From: Sphingobacteriales bacterium
Lineage (GTDB): Bacteria; Bacteroidota; Bacteroidia; Chitinophagales; Chitinophagaceae
Direction: 5' to 3'
NCBI GenBank assembly: GCA_003963365.1
Contig: RXJG01000004.1
Location: 904,898 to 968,897 of the forward strand
Length of the DNA: 64,000 bases
Part shown: in pieces, positions 25,351 to 34,771 of the stretch
How the letters are laid out: each line of letters begins with the position of its first letter
Position numbering within the stretch: position 1 is the first letter of the stretch
Notes under the pieces: generated by a model
Databases searched by the model: none
What the model saw: the letters and a program-made list of their open reading frames with translations, nothing else
What the model was told of the DNA's origin: nothing
Made by a program: the position numbers and the translations under genes

Positions 25351-25686
25351 ATGCCGATTAATTATTACATATTTCTTGCATTGGCCCTGTTTTGTATTGG
25401 TGTGGCAGGTGTATTAACAAGACGCAATGCGATTATCATTTTTATGTGCATTGAGTTAATGTTAAATGCAGTGAACTTATTGCTGGTTGCTTTTTCAAAA
25501 ATGCATTATGCAGCCGCAGTAGCCAATGCACCTGGAACAATAGTGGGTACAGATGCGCAACTGTTTGTGTTTTTTATTATGGTGGTTGCCGCTGCTGAAG
25601 TAAGTGTGGGACTGGCGATTATTGTGATGATGTACCGTAATACACATTCGATTGATATAAATTTCTTAAACAGGTTGAAACACTAA
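25351..25686 (+). CDS. nuoK: NADH-quinone oxidoreductase subunit K
   Basis: This 111-residue, three-helix membrane subunit (ND4L type) carries the membrane-embedded glutamates expected for proton transfer in the helices [15 protein letters not shown] and [20 protein letters not shown]. It packs between NuoJ and NuoN. Confidence 0.95.
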   Translation: MPINYYIFLALALFCIGVAGVLTRRNAIIIFMCIELMLNAVNLLLVAFSKMHYAAAVANAPGTIVGTDAQLFVFFIMVVAAAEVSVGLAIIVMMYRNTHSIDINFLNRLKH

Positions 25687-25763
25687 GCGATGCCTGATTT
25701 ACGATGCCTGATTGATGATATAACAAATCCGGCATCCAACATCATACATCCGATATCATAGAT
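25687..25763. repeat. Inverted-word spacer nuoK-nuoL (GATGCCTGATT class)
   Basis: GATGCCTGATTTAC and GATGCCTGATTGATGATAT stand in direct repeat on the left. The words ATCCGGCATC and CATCATACATCCGATATC on the right are near complements. It is a third word set used in the same spacer design. Confidence 0.6.
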
Positions 25764-27665
25764 ATGAGTAACATTTTAAATTACATCTGGCTGGTTCCTT
25801 TGTTTCCATTGATTGGATTTTTGATCAACGGGCTGGGAAGAAATTTTTTAAGTAAAACGTTGGTTAGTTTTATTGCTTGTGGTGCTTTGCTGGCTTCATT
25901 TGTGGTGAGTGTTTATTTTTTCATAAGTGTGAAGGAAGGGAATCATGAATTAGTAAAGTTGTTTGATTTTATCAGTGTTGGTAAACTTTCTATTCCATTC
26001 GAGTTCCAAATAGATGCTTTGTCTTCTTTATTCCTGCTGATTATTACAGGTGTTGGTTTTTTAATTCACCTGTATTCTACTGCTTATATGCATGAAGAAA
26101 GTAATGCTCATTATGCAAGATATTTTGCTTATCTCAACCTCTTTGTATTCTCCATGTTGCTGCTGGTATTAGGTGGCAACTATGTTATTATGTTCATTGG
26201 TTGGGAAGGTGTGGGACTTTGTTCTTATTTACTGATTGGTTACTGGTTCAAGAATACTGATTATAATAACGCTGCCAAGAAAGCTTTCATCATGAATCGT
26301 ATTGGCGATTTAGGATTTCTGCTGGCTGTGTTCTGGATCATTCAGCAATTTGGTTCAGTAAGCTTTGGTGAAGTGTTTGCCAATGCTGAAAGTAAATCAA
26401 CTGCTGTTTTAACTGGTATTACTTTATTGCTCTTTATAGGTGCTACAGGTAAAAGTGCACAAATTCCTTTATACACCTGGTTACCTGATGCGATGGCTGG
26501 TCCAACTCCGGTATCAGCATTGATCCACGCTGCTACCATGGTTACTGCCGGTATCTACATGATCGCAAGAAGTAATATTCTCTATACATTGGCTCCAACT
26601 ACTCAGTCAGTTGTTGCGGTGATTGGATTGGCAACAGCCATCTTTGCTGCCACCATCGCTATCAAACAAAACGATATTAAAAAAGTGCTGGCTTATTCAA
26701 CAGTAAGCCAGCTGGGTTATATGTTTCTTGGTTTGGGTGTGGGTGCTTATACCGGGGCGGTATTTCATGTAATGACACATGCTTTCTTCAAAGCATTGTT
26801 GTTCCTGGGGGCTGGTTCTGTCATTCATGCCATGCATCATGAACAGGACATTCGTAATATGGGCGGACTGAGAAAAAAATTACCCATCACTCATCTTACT
26901 TTCTTATTAGGTTGTATTGCCATCGCAGGTATTCCTCCTTTCAGTGGATTCTTTTCTAAAGATGAAATATTAGCAGCTGCTTATGAAGCAAGTCCTGTTT
27001 ATTGGATAGTAGGTGTTGCTGGAGCAATGATGACCGCTTTCTATATGTTCCGCCTGTATGCTACTACATTCTTAGGAAACTTTCGTGGTACAAAGGAGCA
27101 GGAACATCATCTTCATGAAAGTCCATGGGCAATGACTGTACCATTAATTGTACTGGCGATACTGGCTGTTATTGGTGGCTTTGTTGGTATACCAAAAGTA
27201 TTTGCAGAAAATGCTCATTCATTAGAACATTTTCTATCACCCATATTTACTCAGTCAGAAGAATTAGTGAAAAAAGATCATGCATTATCTCATTCAACTG
27301 AATATATGTTGATGGGTGTATCTGTTGCTTTAGCATTGATTGCTATTTTGTATGCGGTTAACCGCTACAGCAAAAAACCAGAGTTGCAGGATGCTGAAGG
27401 TTTTGGAAAGGTATTAGCCAACAAATGGTATGTGGATGAAATTTATGATGCCATTATTAGCAAACCATTAAAAGCTATTTCTATATTCTTTAATAACGTT
27501 ATTGAAAAATCAGGTATTGATGGATTTGTAAACGGTATTGGAGAAGGAGTGCAGTATGCAAGCCGCCAGTTACGTTTGTTGCAAAGCGGACAGGTGGGCA
27601 GCTATATTTTGCTGATGGTTTTGGGAATGATCATTTTAATGGTTGTTCAATTTTTTATTAAGTAA
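25764..27665 (+). CDS. nuoL: NADH-quinone oxidoreductase subunit L
   Basis: The 633-residue antiporter-like proton-pumping subunit has about 16 helices. Segments FIGWEGVGLCSYLLIGYWF and FIGATGKSAQIPLYTWLPDAMAGPTPVSALIHAATMVTAG contain the conserved Glu and Lys of the proton path, and HAFFKALLFLGAGSVIHAMHHEQD is also typical. The long C-terminal lateral helix region (about 520-633) is present. It is the distal subunit of the membrane arm. Confidence 0.97.
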   Translation: MSNILNYIWLVPLFPLIGFLINGLGRNFLSKTLVSFIACGALLASFVVSVYFFISVKEGNHELVKLFDFISVGKLSIPFEFQIDALSSLFLLIITGVGFLIHLYSTAYMHEESNAHYARYFAYLNLFVFSMLLLVLGGNYVIMFIGWEGVGLCSYLLIGYWFKNTDYNNAAKKAFIMNRIGDLGFLLAVFWIIQQFGSVSFGEVFANAESKSTAVLTGITLLLFIGATGKSAQIPLYTWLPDAMAGPTPVSALIHAATMVTAGIYMIARSNILYTLAPTTQSVVAVIGLATAIFAATIAIKQNDIKKVLAYSTVSQLGYMFLGLGVGAYTGAVFHVMTHAFFKALLFLGAGSVIHAMHHEQDIRNMGGLRKKLPITHLTFLLGCIAIAGIPPFSGFFSKDEILAAAYEASPVYWIVGVAGAMMTAFYMFRLYATTFLGNFRGTKEQEHHLHESPWAMTVPLIVLAILAVIGGFVGIPKVFAENAHSLEHFLSPIFTQSEELVKKDHALSHSTEYMLMGVSVALALIAILYAVNRYSKKPELQDAEGFGKVLANKWYVDEIYDAIISKPLKAISIFFNNVIEKSGIDGFVNGIGEGVQYASRQLRLLQSGQVGSYILLMVLGMIILMVVQFFIK

Positions 27666-27683
27666 TTTTTTTGAAAGGAAATT

Positions 27684-29120
27684 ATGTTAGCACTGCTATT
27701 AATATTGATTCCGTTGATTACTGGTGTGGCAGCTTTTTTTATCAAGAATGAAAAAAGTGTAAAGACATGGGCTTTGGTTGCTTCACTGGCAACTTTAATT
27801 GTTTCCCTTTGGAGTTTAATGCACCAGGACAATTATCACAGTATTTTTTCAAAAGAATGGTTACCTGATTTAGGTTCCTCTTTCTCCTTAGGATTAGATG
27901 GAATGGGTCGTATGTTGACATTATTAACAGCGATTGCTTTTCCTGTTATTTTTATTGCTACTAATAAATCAACTTATAAAGATTCCAATCAATTCTTTGG
28001 CCTGATGTTGTTATCACAAGCAGGTTTGATGGGAGTATTCTTGGCAACTGATTTATTATTGTTCTATTTCTTCTGGGAATTAGCATTGGTACCCGTTTAC
28101 TTCTTATCCAGCAAATGGGGCGGCGAAAGAAGAATACCTGTTACATTTAAATTCTTCATTTATACATTCCTTGGTTCATTGATCATGCTGGTTGGTATTT
28201 TGTATGTCTACTATATCAACCCGGAGAAATCATTCAGCATGGCTTCACTGTACAATTATACTTTTGGTCACAAGGCACAAAGTATTTTATTCTGGATGTT
28301 CTTTCTTGCCTTTGCTATCAAGATGCCGATCTTCCCTTTCCACACCTGGCAGCCCGATACATATGAACAATCACCCACAGCCACTACTATGGTATTAAGC
28401 GGAGTAATGGTGAAAATGGGTTTGTTTGCAGTGGTACGCTGGTTGTTACCATTGTTTCCTGAAGCGGCACATGGAAATGATAATATTGTTATCGGTTTAT
28501 CAGTGGTAGGAATGATCTATGCTTCCTGTATTGCGATGGTACAGGATGATTTAAAAAGACTGGTGGCGTATTCATCTATAGCGCATATTGGTTTAATGTG
28601 TGCAGCGTTATTTGCGGGTAATAGCATTGGAGTGCAGGGAGTGATGGTGCAAATGTTTAACCACGGTATCAACATTATTGGATTGTGGGTAGTGGTTGAA
28701 TTAACTGAACGTCAGTTTGGAACACGTAAGATGAGTGAGCTGGGTGGTATTGCACAAAAAGCTCCTGCGTTGGCGATTATGCTGGTGATAATAGCATTGG
28801 CCAATATAGCATTACCACTGACCAATGCATTTGTAGGTGAGTTCTTAATGTTTAATGGTTTGTACCAGTTTAATGTTTGGTATACTGTTGTGGCAGGGCT
28901 GAGCATTATCCTGGCTGCTATCTATACCTTAAACATGATCCAGAAAGTGTTTTACGGAAATACGAATAGTATCACAGAAAACGCAGTAGATATCAACTGG
29001 AATGAGAAATTGATTTTAGCTGTAGTGGTGATATTGATTTTTGCAATGGGTGTATATCCAAAACCAATGATCGAATTGACAAAAACATCTGTTGAAAGTT
29101 TAGTAAGTGCATTTAAATAA
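27684..29120 (+). CDS. nuoM: NADH-quinone oxidoreductase subunit M
   Basis: This 478-residue antiporter-like subunit has about 14 helices. Typical segments are LFYFFWELALVPVYFLSSKWGG, KMPIFPFHTWQPDTYEQSPTATTMVLSGVMVKMGLF and LVAYSSIAHIGLM, with conserved Glu and Lys residues in the channel. It starts 18 bp after nuoL. Confidence 0.97.
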   Translation: MLALLLILIPLITGVAAFFIKNEKSVKTWALVASLATLIVSLWSLMHQDNYHSIFSKEWLPDLGSSFSLGLDGMGRMLTLLTAIAFPVIFIATNKSTYKDSNQFFGLMLLSQAGLMGVFLATDLLLFYFFWELALVPVYFLSSKWGGERRIPVTFKFFIYTFLGSLIMLVGILYVYYINPEKSFSMASLYNYTFGHKAQSILFWMFFLAFAIKMPIFPFHTWQPDTYEQSPTATTMVLSGVMVKMGLFAVVRWLLPLFPEAAHGNDNIVIGLSVVGMIYASCIAMVQDDLKRLVAYSSIAHIGLMCAALFAGNSIGVQGVMVQMFNHGINIIGLWVVVELTERQFGTRKMSELGGIAQKAPALAIMLVIIALANIALPLTNAFVGEFLMFNGLYQFNVWYTVVAGLSIILAAIYTLNMIQKVFYGNTNSITENAVDINWNEKLILAVVVILIFAMGVYPKPMIELTKTSVESLVSAFK

Positions 29121-29140
29121 GAAAAGAGCAAAATATTAAT

Positions 29141-30520
29141 ATGAACGTAATTGTTTTATCTGCAGTTTGGGGGGTAGTGATGATGTTCAGTGGTTTATTT
29201 ATTGCTGACAAAAGCAAGGCAAAATATGTTGCTATTGCCGGTTTACTCGTTTTACTGGTGGCTAATTATTTTGACCTGCATCATAAATTTCTTTTTGCCT
29301 CCTCTATTGGAAACATGCTGCAGTTTGAAAGCTTTGGAATGATCTTCGTTACCATTGCATTACTGTCAACATTATTGTATGTATTGCTTTCCGGTGCTGC
29401 TGTTGAAAAAGTAGGCAATCATGCTTATGAATATTTTGCTTTATTATTCTTTGTATTGTGTGGTGTAGGTATTGCAGCTTCTTACAATAATTTACTGATG
29501 TTATTCCTCGGAATTGAGATTATGTCAATTCCGCTGTATATTTTAACCGGTGCAGATAAGCGTAACCTTAAGAGTAATGAGGCCTCTCTCAAATATTTTT
29601 TGATGGGTTCTTTTTCAACGGGTATCATGTTGCTGGGTATTGTATTATTGTATGGAGCTACCGGAACGTTTAATCTTGTAATACCTGCTGTAAGCAAAGC
29701 CAGTGAAAATATGATGGTCTCCGCAGGAATAGTGTTGCTGGCAATTGCTTTGGCATTTAAAGTTTCTGCAGCCCCCTTCCATTTCTGGACACCAGATGTA
29801 TATGATGGAGCACCCACAGTATTTACTTCCTTCATGGCAACAGTAGTTAAAGTTGCCGGGTTTATCGCTTTCGTACGCTTATTTGAAAATGCGTTTGGTG
29901 GAATGACGGATGTTTGGCAGTATACCATTGCATTAATAATTGCTGCCACACTTATTGCCGGCAATATCACCGCCGTGTTTCAGCAGAGTGTTAAGCGAAT
30001 GCTGGCTTATTCCAGTATATCGCAGGCTGGCTTTATGCTGTTTGCGGTGTACTCAGTCAATGCTTTTGCAAAAGAAGGTATTTTGTTATATGCTGCTGCG
30101 TATTGTTTGGCTACCATTGGAATTTTTGCGGTGCTGATTAAGATGAAGGATTTCACTTTTGAAGGATTTAATGGTTTGGCAAAACAGCAACCATTATTAG
30201 CTCTCTTAGTTTCCATATTTGTATTGTCACTTGCCGGTATTCCCTTAACAGCTGGCTTTCTTTCTAAATATTACATGGTGCTGGCATCTATTAAAGCTGG
30301 TGGATTATTGTGGCTCATCATTACTGCCATGCTTTGTGCAGCAGTAAGTGTGTATTATTATTTTCGGCTCATACAGGCCATGTATTTTAAGGAGGGTGAT
30401 GCTAATGCCATTGATGTAAACCCAAGATTTAAAGCATTACTGGTGGTAGCTGCGGTGCTGATTATACTGCTGGGAGTGTATCCTAATGCATTATTGCTGG
30501 ATTGGTTTCATATTTTATAA
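29141..30520 (+). CDS. nuoN: NADH-quinone oxidoreductase subunit N
   Basis: The 459-residue antiporter-like subunit has about 13-14 helices. Recognisable parts are LFLGIEIMSIPLYILTGADKRNLKSNEASLKYFLMGSF, FKVSAAPFHFWTPDVYDGAPT and RMLAYSSISQAGFMLF. It is the last gene of the operon. No strong terminator hairpin follows directly; a REP-like element lies about 120 bp downstream. Confidence 0.97.
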   Translation: MNVIVLSAVWGVVMMFSGLFIADKSKAKYVAIAGLLVLLVANYFDLHHKFLFASSIGNMLQFESFGMIFVTIALLSTLLYVLLSGAAVEKVGNHAYEYFALLFFVLCGVGIAASYNNLLMLFLGIEIMSIPLYILTGADKRNLKSNEASLKYFLMGSFSTGIMLLGIVLLYGATGTFNLVIPAVSKASENMMVSAGIVLLAIALAFKVSAAPFHFWTPDVYDGAPTVFTSFMATVVKVAGFIAFVRLFENAFGGMTDVWQYTIALIIAATLIAGNITAVFQQSVKRMLAYSSISQAGFMLFAVYSVNAFAKEGILLYAAAYCLATIGIFAVLIKMKDFTFEGFNGLAKQQPLLALLVSIFVLSLAGIPLTAGFLSKYYMVLASIKAGGLLWLIITAMLCAAVSVYYYFRLIQAMYFKEGDANAIDVNPRFKALLVVAAVLIILLGVYPNALLLDWFHIL

Positions 30521-30639
30521 GTTATTTATTCTTTTGTTGTTATTATAAAGCACTTCAGGTCTAACGATCACTCACTTTATCTTTCAGCACAATAATGATA
30601 ATTTTATTCGTTACACAGAACCGGTTTCCCCTTCCTTTA

Positions 30640-30679
30640 CCCGCCAGACTGCCGCTTGTGGCAGCATTCAGACGGGTAT
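30640..30679. repeat. REP-like element, copy 1
   Basis: CCGCCAGACT, then a 15-nt variable hairpin segment (CTGCC-GCTTGT-GGCAG stem), then ATTCAGACGGGTAT. Copy 2 at 34666-34704 shares both flanks and has a different, internally self-complementary middle. Confidence 0.7.
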
Positions 30680-30746
30680 ATTCCGCCTGTATAATTTATT
30701 TTCCTGTGCAAAACCCTTCCATTAATTTTAGGACAGAAATAAACAC

Positions 30747-32027
30747 ATGAAGTTCCGGGATATCTTGTCTATTGCTTTTCGCACTATTCGTGCCAACCGT
30801 TTGCGTACGGGCATTACAGTAGCTATTATTGCTTTTGGTATTATGGCTCTGATAGGTATTATTACCGCCATCGAATCTATGAACCAGAGTTTGTATGAGA
30901 ACTTTTCTATCATGGGTTCTAACACTTTCAGCATACGTTTTAAAGAAAGACAATTTCGTTTTGGTGGCCCGGGTGGCGATCTGAAGAAACGGAGTAAAGG
31001 AAAGCAAAGAGAAAAGGCTTCTAATCTTGGTAAATCTATTACATGGGAACAGGCCAATGATTTCAAGAAACGGTATATATTTCCTGCTGCGGTGGGTATT
31101 TCAAAAATGGGAAGTGGCATTGCGCAGGTGTTTTACCGGGAAAAGAAAACCAATCCCAACATCCGTTTAATGGGTGGTGATGAAAATTATTTACTATGCA
31201 GTGGTTACACTATAGACCAGGGAAGAAATTTTTCTAACCTGGATTTGGAAAGCGGCAAAAATGTGGCGATCCTTGGAAGTGATATTGTAAAAAAATTATT
31301 TGATAATAATCCGCAACGGGCATTAAATAACGTAATACGGATTGACGGAGCTCCTTACCGCATTATTGGTGTGCTGAAAGAAAGAGGAGCCAGCAGTTTA
31401 TTAAGCCTGGATAATATCATTATTACAACCGTGAATAATGTTCGTCGCAACTATGCCGGAACTTCACCATCTTATAATATTGCAATTAATGTTAAGCAAT
31501 TTGAACAAATGGATGCAGCGATTAGTGAAGCAACCGGTGCATTTCGTACGGTAAGAAAACTGGATATTAAAGAATCAGATAATTTTTACATTGATAAAAG
31601 CGACAGCCTGGTTGAAGTATTCAAAAACTTATTATTCTTTGTTACAGTAGCTGCTGTGGTAATTGGTATGATTACTTTATTTGGTGCTTCTGTGGGATTA
31701 ATGAATATTATGCTGGTAGCAGTAAATGAACGTACCAGGGAAATAGGTTTGATCAAAGCCATTGGGGCAACAAGAATCAGTATACGTTTGCAATTTTTAT
31801 TTGAAGCCATCTTTATTTGTTTAATCGGTGCTTTAATTGGGGTGCTATTAGGCATAGTATTGGGGAACCTTGCCGGTATATTTGTTTTTAAAACAGGATT
31901 TATTATGCCATGGGCATGGGTGTTCATTGGAATTATTACCTGCTCAGTGGTGGGTTTGCTGGCTGGCTTATATCCTGCATTAAAAGCGGCTAAGCTGGAT
32001 CCTATTGTAGCGTTGCGGTATGAGTAA
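30747..32027 (+). CDS. MacB/FtsX-type ABC transporter permease
   Basis: The 426-residue protein has one N-terminal transmembrane helix (about 20-42), a large periplasmic MacB_PCD domain and three C-terminal helices of the FtsX fold (VTVAAVVIGMITLFGASVGLMNIMLVAV, then RTREIGLIKAIGATRISI...). Members work with a LolD/MacB ATPase in lipoprotein release, peptide or antibiotic export. The ATPase gene is not adjacent, so the partner must be encoded elsewhere. The segment RQFRFGGPGGDLKKRSKGKQREKA is an unusually basic insert at about 70-95. Confidence 0.88.
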   Translation: MKFRDILSIAFRTIRANRLRTGITVAIIAFGIMALIGIITAIESMNQSLYENFSIMGSNTFSIRFKERQFRFGGPGGDLKKRSKGKQREKASNLGKSITWEQANDFKKRYIFPAAVGISKMGSGIAQVFYREKKTNPNIRLMGGDENYLLCSGYTIDQGRNFSNLDLESGKNVAILGSDIVKKLFDNNPQRALNNVIRIDGAPYRIIGVLKERGASSLLSLDNIIITTVNNVRRNYAGTSPSYNIAINVKQFEQMDAAISEATGAFRTVRKLDIKESDNFYIDKSDSLVEVFKNLLFFVTVAAVVIGMITLFGASVGLMNIMLVAVNERTREIGLIKAIGATRISIRLQFLFEAIFICLIGALIGVLLGIVLGNLAGIFVFKTGFIMPWAWVFIGIITCSVVGLLAGLYPALKAAKLDPIVALRYE

Positions 32028-32077
32028 TTTTTGTTTATTTCAAGTTCAAAGAAGTAATCGCTGACAATAATTATACA

Positions 32078-32596
32078 ATGACTCTTCATAAATTTTTAAA
32101 ACTTGTCGTAGTTGTGCTTTTTGTTTTCATGTTAGTTATTGGATTGATAACATTAAATCACCCTATAATTTTAAAATGGATAACTGGCTCTGCCAGATAT
32201 ATTGGCAAACAGGTGCCATCAACCGTTTATACAAATGGGAAGTTAAATAAAGAGATAAAAATTTACTTCACGGATCATTATTTTGGAAGTAAAGAAAAGA
32301 CTAAAGAATATATCGTAAGTCTTTCCGAGTATGATAAAGAAGGAATGTTGAAATTCTTTAGAATTGATTTAAGAGATAATTGGATTGGAAGGCCTGTCAA
32401 TACTTCAAATACCGGATATGATATTATTTGTGGAAGGCTTTTTCAAAGTGAGACAGGAGAAATTTCCACGCCTTGGAATGTGGATATGAAAGGGTTTAAT
32501 TTTGACCCTAATTTGGTCTTTGATAGTAAACAAATAAAATTTAATACTCCTCCAGATATGCTAAAGTTTGATAGTGTCCGAATAGAATTAAAATAA
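32078..32596 (+). CDS. Membrane-anchored protein of unknown function
   Basis: The 172-residue protein has an N-terminal transmembrane anchor (FLKLVVVVLFVFMLVIGLI) and a soluble domain of about 140 residues, probably beta-rich and periplasmic (ITGSARYIGKQVPSTVYTNG...). No family was recognised. It starts 50 bp after the permease on the same strand; co-transcription is possible. Confidence 0.7.
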   Translation: MTLHKFLKLVVVVLFVFMLVIGLITLNHPIILKWITGSARYIGKQVPSTVYTNGKLNKEIKIYFTDHYFGSKEKTKEYIVSLSEYDKEGMLKFFRIDLRDNWIGRPVNTSNTGYDIICGRLFQSETGEISTPWNVDMKGFNFDPNLVFDSKQIKFNTPPDMLKFDSVRIELK

Positions 32597-32648
32597 TAGA
32601 TGGGTTATTACTTTTCTGATAATAATTTTCTTTGGCTTAATGATGCTT

Positions 32649-32678
32649 ATAAAAAACCCCTCCAGGAATGAAGGGGTC
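32649..32678 (-). terminator. Terminator of pckA (minus strand)
   Basis: Read on the minus strand, ACCCCT pairs with AGGGGT around a 10-nt loop, and five to six T residues follow. It lies 36 bp beyond the pckA stop codon. Confidence 0.8.
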
Positions 32679-32713
32679 GCTGTTGTTCTTAGCAAACAAT
32701 CGATTAAGACCAC

Positions 32714-34315
32714 TTAAAACTTCGGGGCTGCTTCTAAAATTTCTGCATTCACTCCCGAAGCATACTTTTTAAAATTATTTATAAACTGTTGCGCTAAATT
32801 TTTAGCAGCATTATCGTAAGCTTCTTTATCAGCCCAGGTATTTCCTGGGTTTAATATTTCTGCAGGAACATTTGGACATTCTTTTGGAATGTTTAATTCA
32901 AATACCGGCATTGTTTCAAAAGCCACTTTACTCAGCTTACCTTCCAGGGCAGCACTAATCATCGCCCTTGTATAAGATAATTTCATACGTTTACCAATAC
33001 CGTAAGGTCCGCCGGTCCACCCGGTATTTACCAGCCATACATGCACATTATTTTCTTTCATCTTCTTACCTAACATCTCTGCATATTTTGCCGGGTGCAA
33101 TGGTAAAAACGGAGCACCAAAACAGGCACTGAATGTTGATTTCGGTTCAGTAACGCCAGCCTCTGTTCCCGCAACTTTTGCAGTGTAACCACTGATGAAC
33201 TGGTACATAGCCTGTCCCGGTGTAAGGCGACTGATGGGCGGAAGAACACCATAGGCATCACACGTTAAAAAGAAAATGTTTTTAGGAGTATTGCCTATGG
33301 ATGGTTCCAGCGCATTGCTGATAAAATGTAATGGGTAACTTACACGGGTATTTTCTGTAACAGCTTTACTGCTGAAATCAATTTTATTAGTGCCGGGATA
33401 GAAGGTCACATTCTCCACCAATGCACCCGGGCGGATTGCATGATAAATTTCCGGTTCTTTTTCTTCACTTAAATCGATAGTCTTGGCATAGCAACCACCT
33501 TCAAAATTAAACACGGATTTTTCATTCCAGCCATGTTCATCATCACCAATTAATTTACGGTTAGGGTCGGCACTCAATGTCGTTTTACCGGTTCCGCTTA
33601 ATCCAAAGAAAATGGCGGTATCACCATCACATCCCATATTGGCACTGCAATGCATGCTCAATACATTAGCTTTTTCAGGCAACAAGAAATTGAGAATAGT
33701 GAAGATCCCTTTTTTCATTTCACCGGTATAACCAGTTCCGCCAATTAAAATAGTTTTATGTGTAAAGCTGATGATGGCAAAATTTTCAGAACGGGTTCCA
33801 TCCACTGCAGGATTAGCTTTAAAACCCGGTGCATGAAGTATATGCCAGTGCGGTTTAAAAATTTCCAACTCCTGCCCGGTTGGACGAATAAACATGTTAT
33901 AGCAAAACAAATTACTCCATGGATTTTCATTCACTACCCGAAGATTTAAGCGATAGTGTTCATCGGCACAGGCCTGGCAATCTCTAACCCACAATTCCTT
34001 TCCCTTTAAATAATCCACCATCTTTTTATGCAACTGGTGAAAATATTTTTCTTCTATGGCAATGTTGAAATCGTTCCAGTTAACGCTGTGTTCAGTGATG
34101 GTATCTTTTACAATGAATTTGGCTTTGGGCGAACGGCCGGTAAATTTTCCGGTATTGATAACAAGAGCCCCGGTATCGTTTAATTTTCCTTCACCTCTTG
34201 ATAATGTTTGTGCTGTAAGCTCTTCCGGTGATAGCTGGTAGTGGATATTGTCTGACAACTGTAAACCTAATTTCACTAATTCACCCGCGGGGATCATCAA
34301 TGTGGGAACCGACAT
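32714..34315 (-). CDS. pckA: Phosphoenolpyruvate carboxykinase (ATP)
   Basis: This 533-residue enzyme converts oxaloacetate and ATP to PEP, CO2 and ADP, the entry step of gluconeogenesis. Motifs: GLSGTGKTTLS P-loop (about 238-248), GDDEHGWNEKSVFNFEGGCYAK metal/oxaloacetate region, NTGKFTGRSPKAKF substrate loop and NTGWTGGPYGIGKRM. All point to the ATP-dependent type. A clear TTTG-N20-TAGCTTTG promoter precedes it and a terminator follows, so it is monocistronic. Confidence 0.97.
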   Translation of the reverse strand: MSVPTLMIPAGELVKLGLQLSDNIHYQLSPEELTAQTLSRGEGKLNDTGALVINTGKFTGRSPKAKFIVKDTITEHSVNWNDFNIAIEEKYFHQLHKKMVDYLKGKELWVRDCQACADEHYRLNLRVVNENPWSNLFCYNMFIRPTGQELEIFKPHWHILHAPGFKANPAVDGTRSENFAIISFTHKTILIGGTGYTGEMKKGIFTILNFLLPEKANVLSMHCSANMGCDGDTAIFFGLSGTGKTTLSADPNRKLIGDDEHGWNEKSVFNFEGGCYAKTIDLSEEKEPEIYHAIRPGALVENVTFYPGTNKIDFSSKAVTENTRVSYPLHFISNALEPSIGNTPKNIFFLTCDAYGVLPPISRLTPGQAMYQFISGYTAKVAGTEAGVTEPKSTFSACFGAPFLPLHPAKYAEMLGKKMKENNVHVWLVNTGWTGGPYGIGKRMKLSYTRAMISAALEGKLSKVAFETMPVFELNIPKECPNVPAEILNPGNTWADKEAYDNAAKNLAQQFINNFKKYASGVNAEILEAAPKF

Positions 34316-34340
34316 AAGTTGCTGCTGTTTGTTAAAGCCG

Positions 34341-34372
34341 CAAAGCTATTAGTTAAACTAATATCCAACAAA
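34341..34372 (-). promoter_or_regulatory. Promoter of pckA
   Basis: On the minus strand TTTG (34372-34369), exactly 20 bp, then TAGCTTTG (34348-34341). Both boxes match the Bacteroidota consensus, leaving a 25-nt gap to the ATG. Confidence 0.8.
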
Positions 34373-34587
34373 CAGGCGTTAGTTTTGTAGGTTTTTGCCA
34401 TTCAATCTATCCTGATTTTTATTGAAAATCATTCAGTAACTCCGAAAAAGGATTGGATGACCGCAATCGTTTGCGGTGTTTTATAGAAAGTTGCCGATAT
34501 TTTGCTGATTTGTTAGAAAGTTAGCAAGTGAGGCAGGGATTTATCGAACAAGCTTTTTAAGCTTTGAGAAACTGTGGTTGTGTCACT

Positions 34588-34605
34588 TCCCGCAAACTTG
34601 CGGGA
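34588..34605. repeat. TCCCG...CGGGA palindrome
   Basis: TCCCGCAA-AC-TTGCGGGA is a perfect 8-bp stem. The TCCCG/CGGGA ends recur in the broken tRNA copy at 46531-46547. Confidence 0.55.
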
Positions 34606-34665
34606 TACGCTTTGAACATTATTGAGCATATCATTGGATATAAAATTAAATCTTTCTACTGTTAA

Positions 34666-34704
34666 CCGGCAGACTCCCTCCTGCGTCGGGATTCAGACGG
34701 GTAT
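34666..34704. repeat. REP-like element, copy 2
   Basis: CCGGCAGACT, then a 15-nt middle with a TCCC/GGGA stem, then ATTCAGACGGGTAT. The 14-nt right flank is identical to copy 1, and the left 10 nt differ at one base. Confidence 0.7.
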
Positions 34705-34711
34705 CGTTCAT

Positions 34712-34748
34712 TTTGTTGAAAGCTGTTGACTAAAACAAGTTAAATTGC
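34712..34748 (+). promoter_or_regulatory. Probable promoter of the M24 peptidase gene
   Basis: TTTGTTG at 34712-34718 is followed after 22 bp by TAAATTGC (34741-34748), close to TAnnTTTG. The TTG at 34745 falls inside this box and so is not a likely start codon. Confidence 0.5.
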
Positions 34749-34771
34749 CGTCTCAAGTAATTAATTGCCAC

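Larger units (their letters stand above)
34373..34711. other. Hairpin-rich intergenic region between pckA and the M24 peptidase gene
   Basis: No coding frame is convincing. It holds three separate stem-loops: ACCGCAA/TTGCGGT at 34460-34477, TCCCGCAA/TTGCGGGA at 34588-34605, and REP-like copy 2 at 34666-34704. None is followed by a strong T-run. It may be a landing zone for small repeats or hold an unannotated RNA. Confidence 0.5.
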
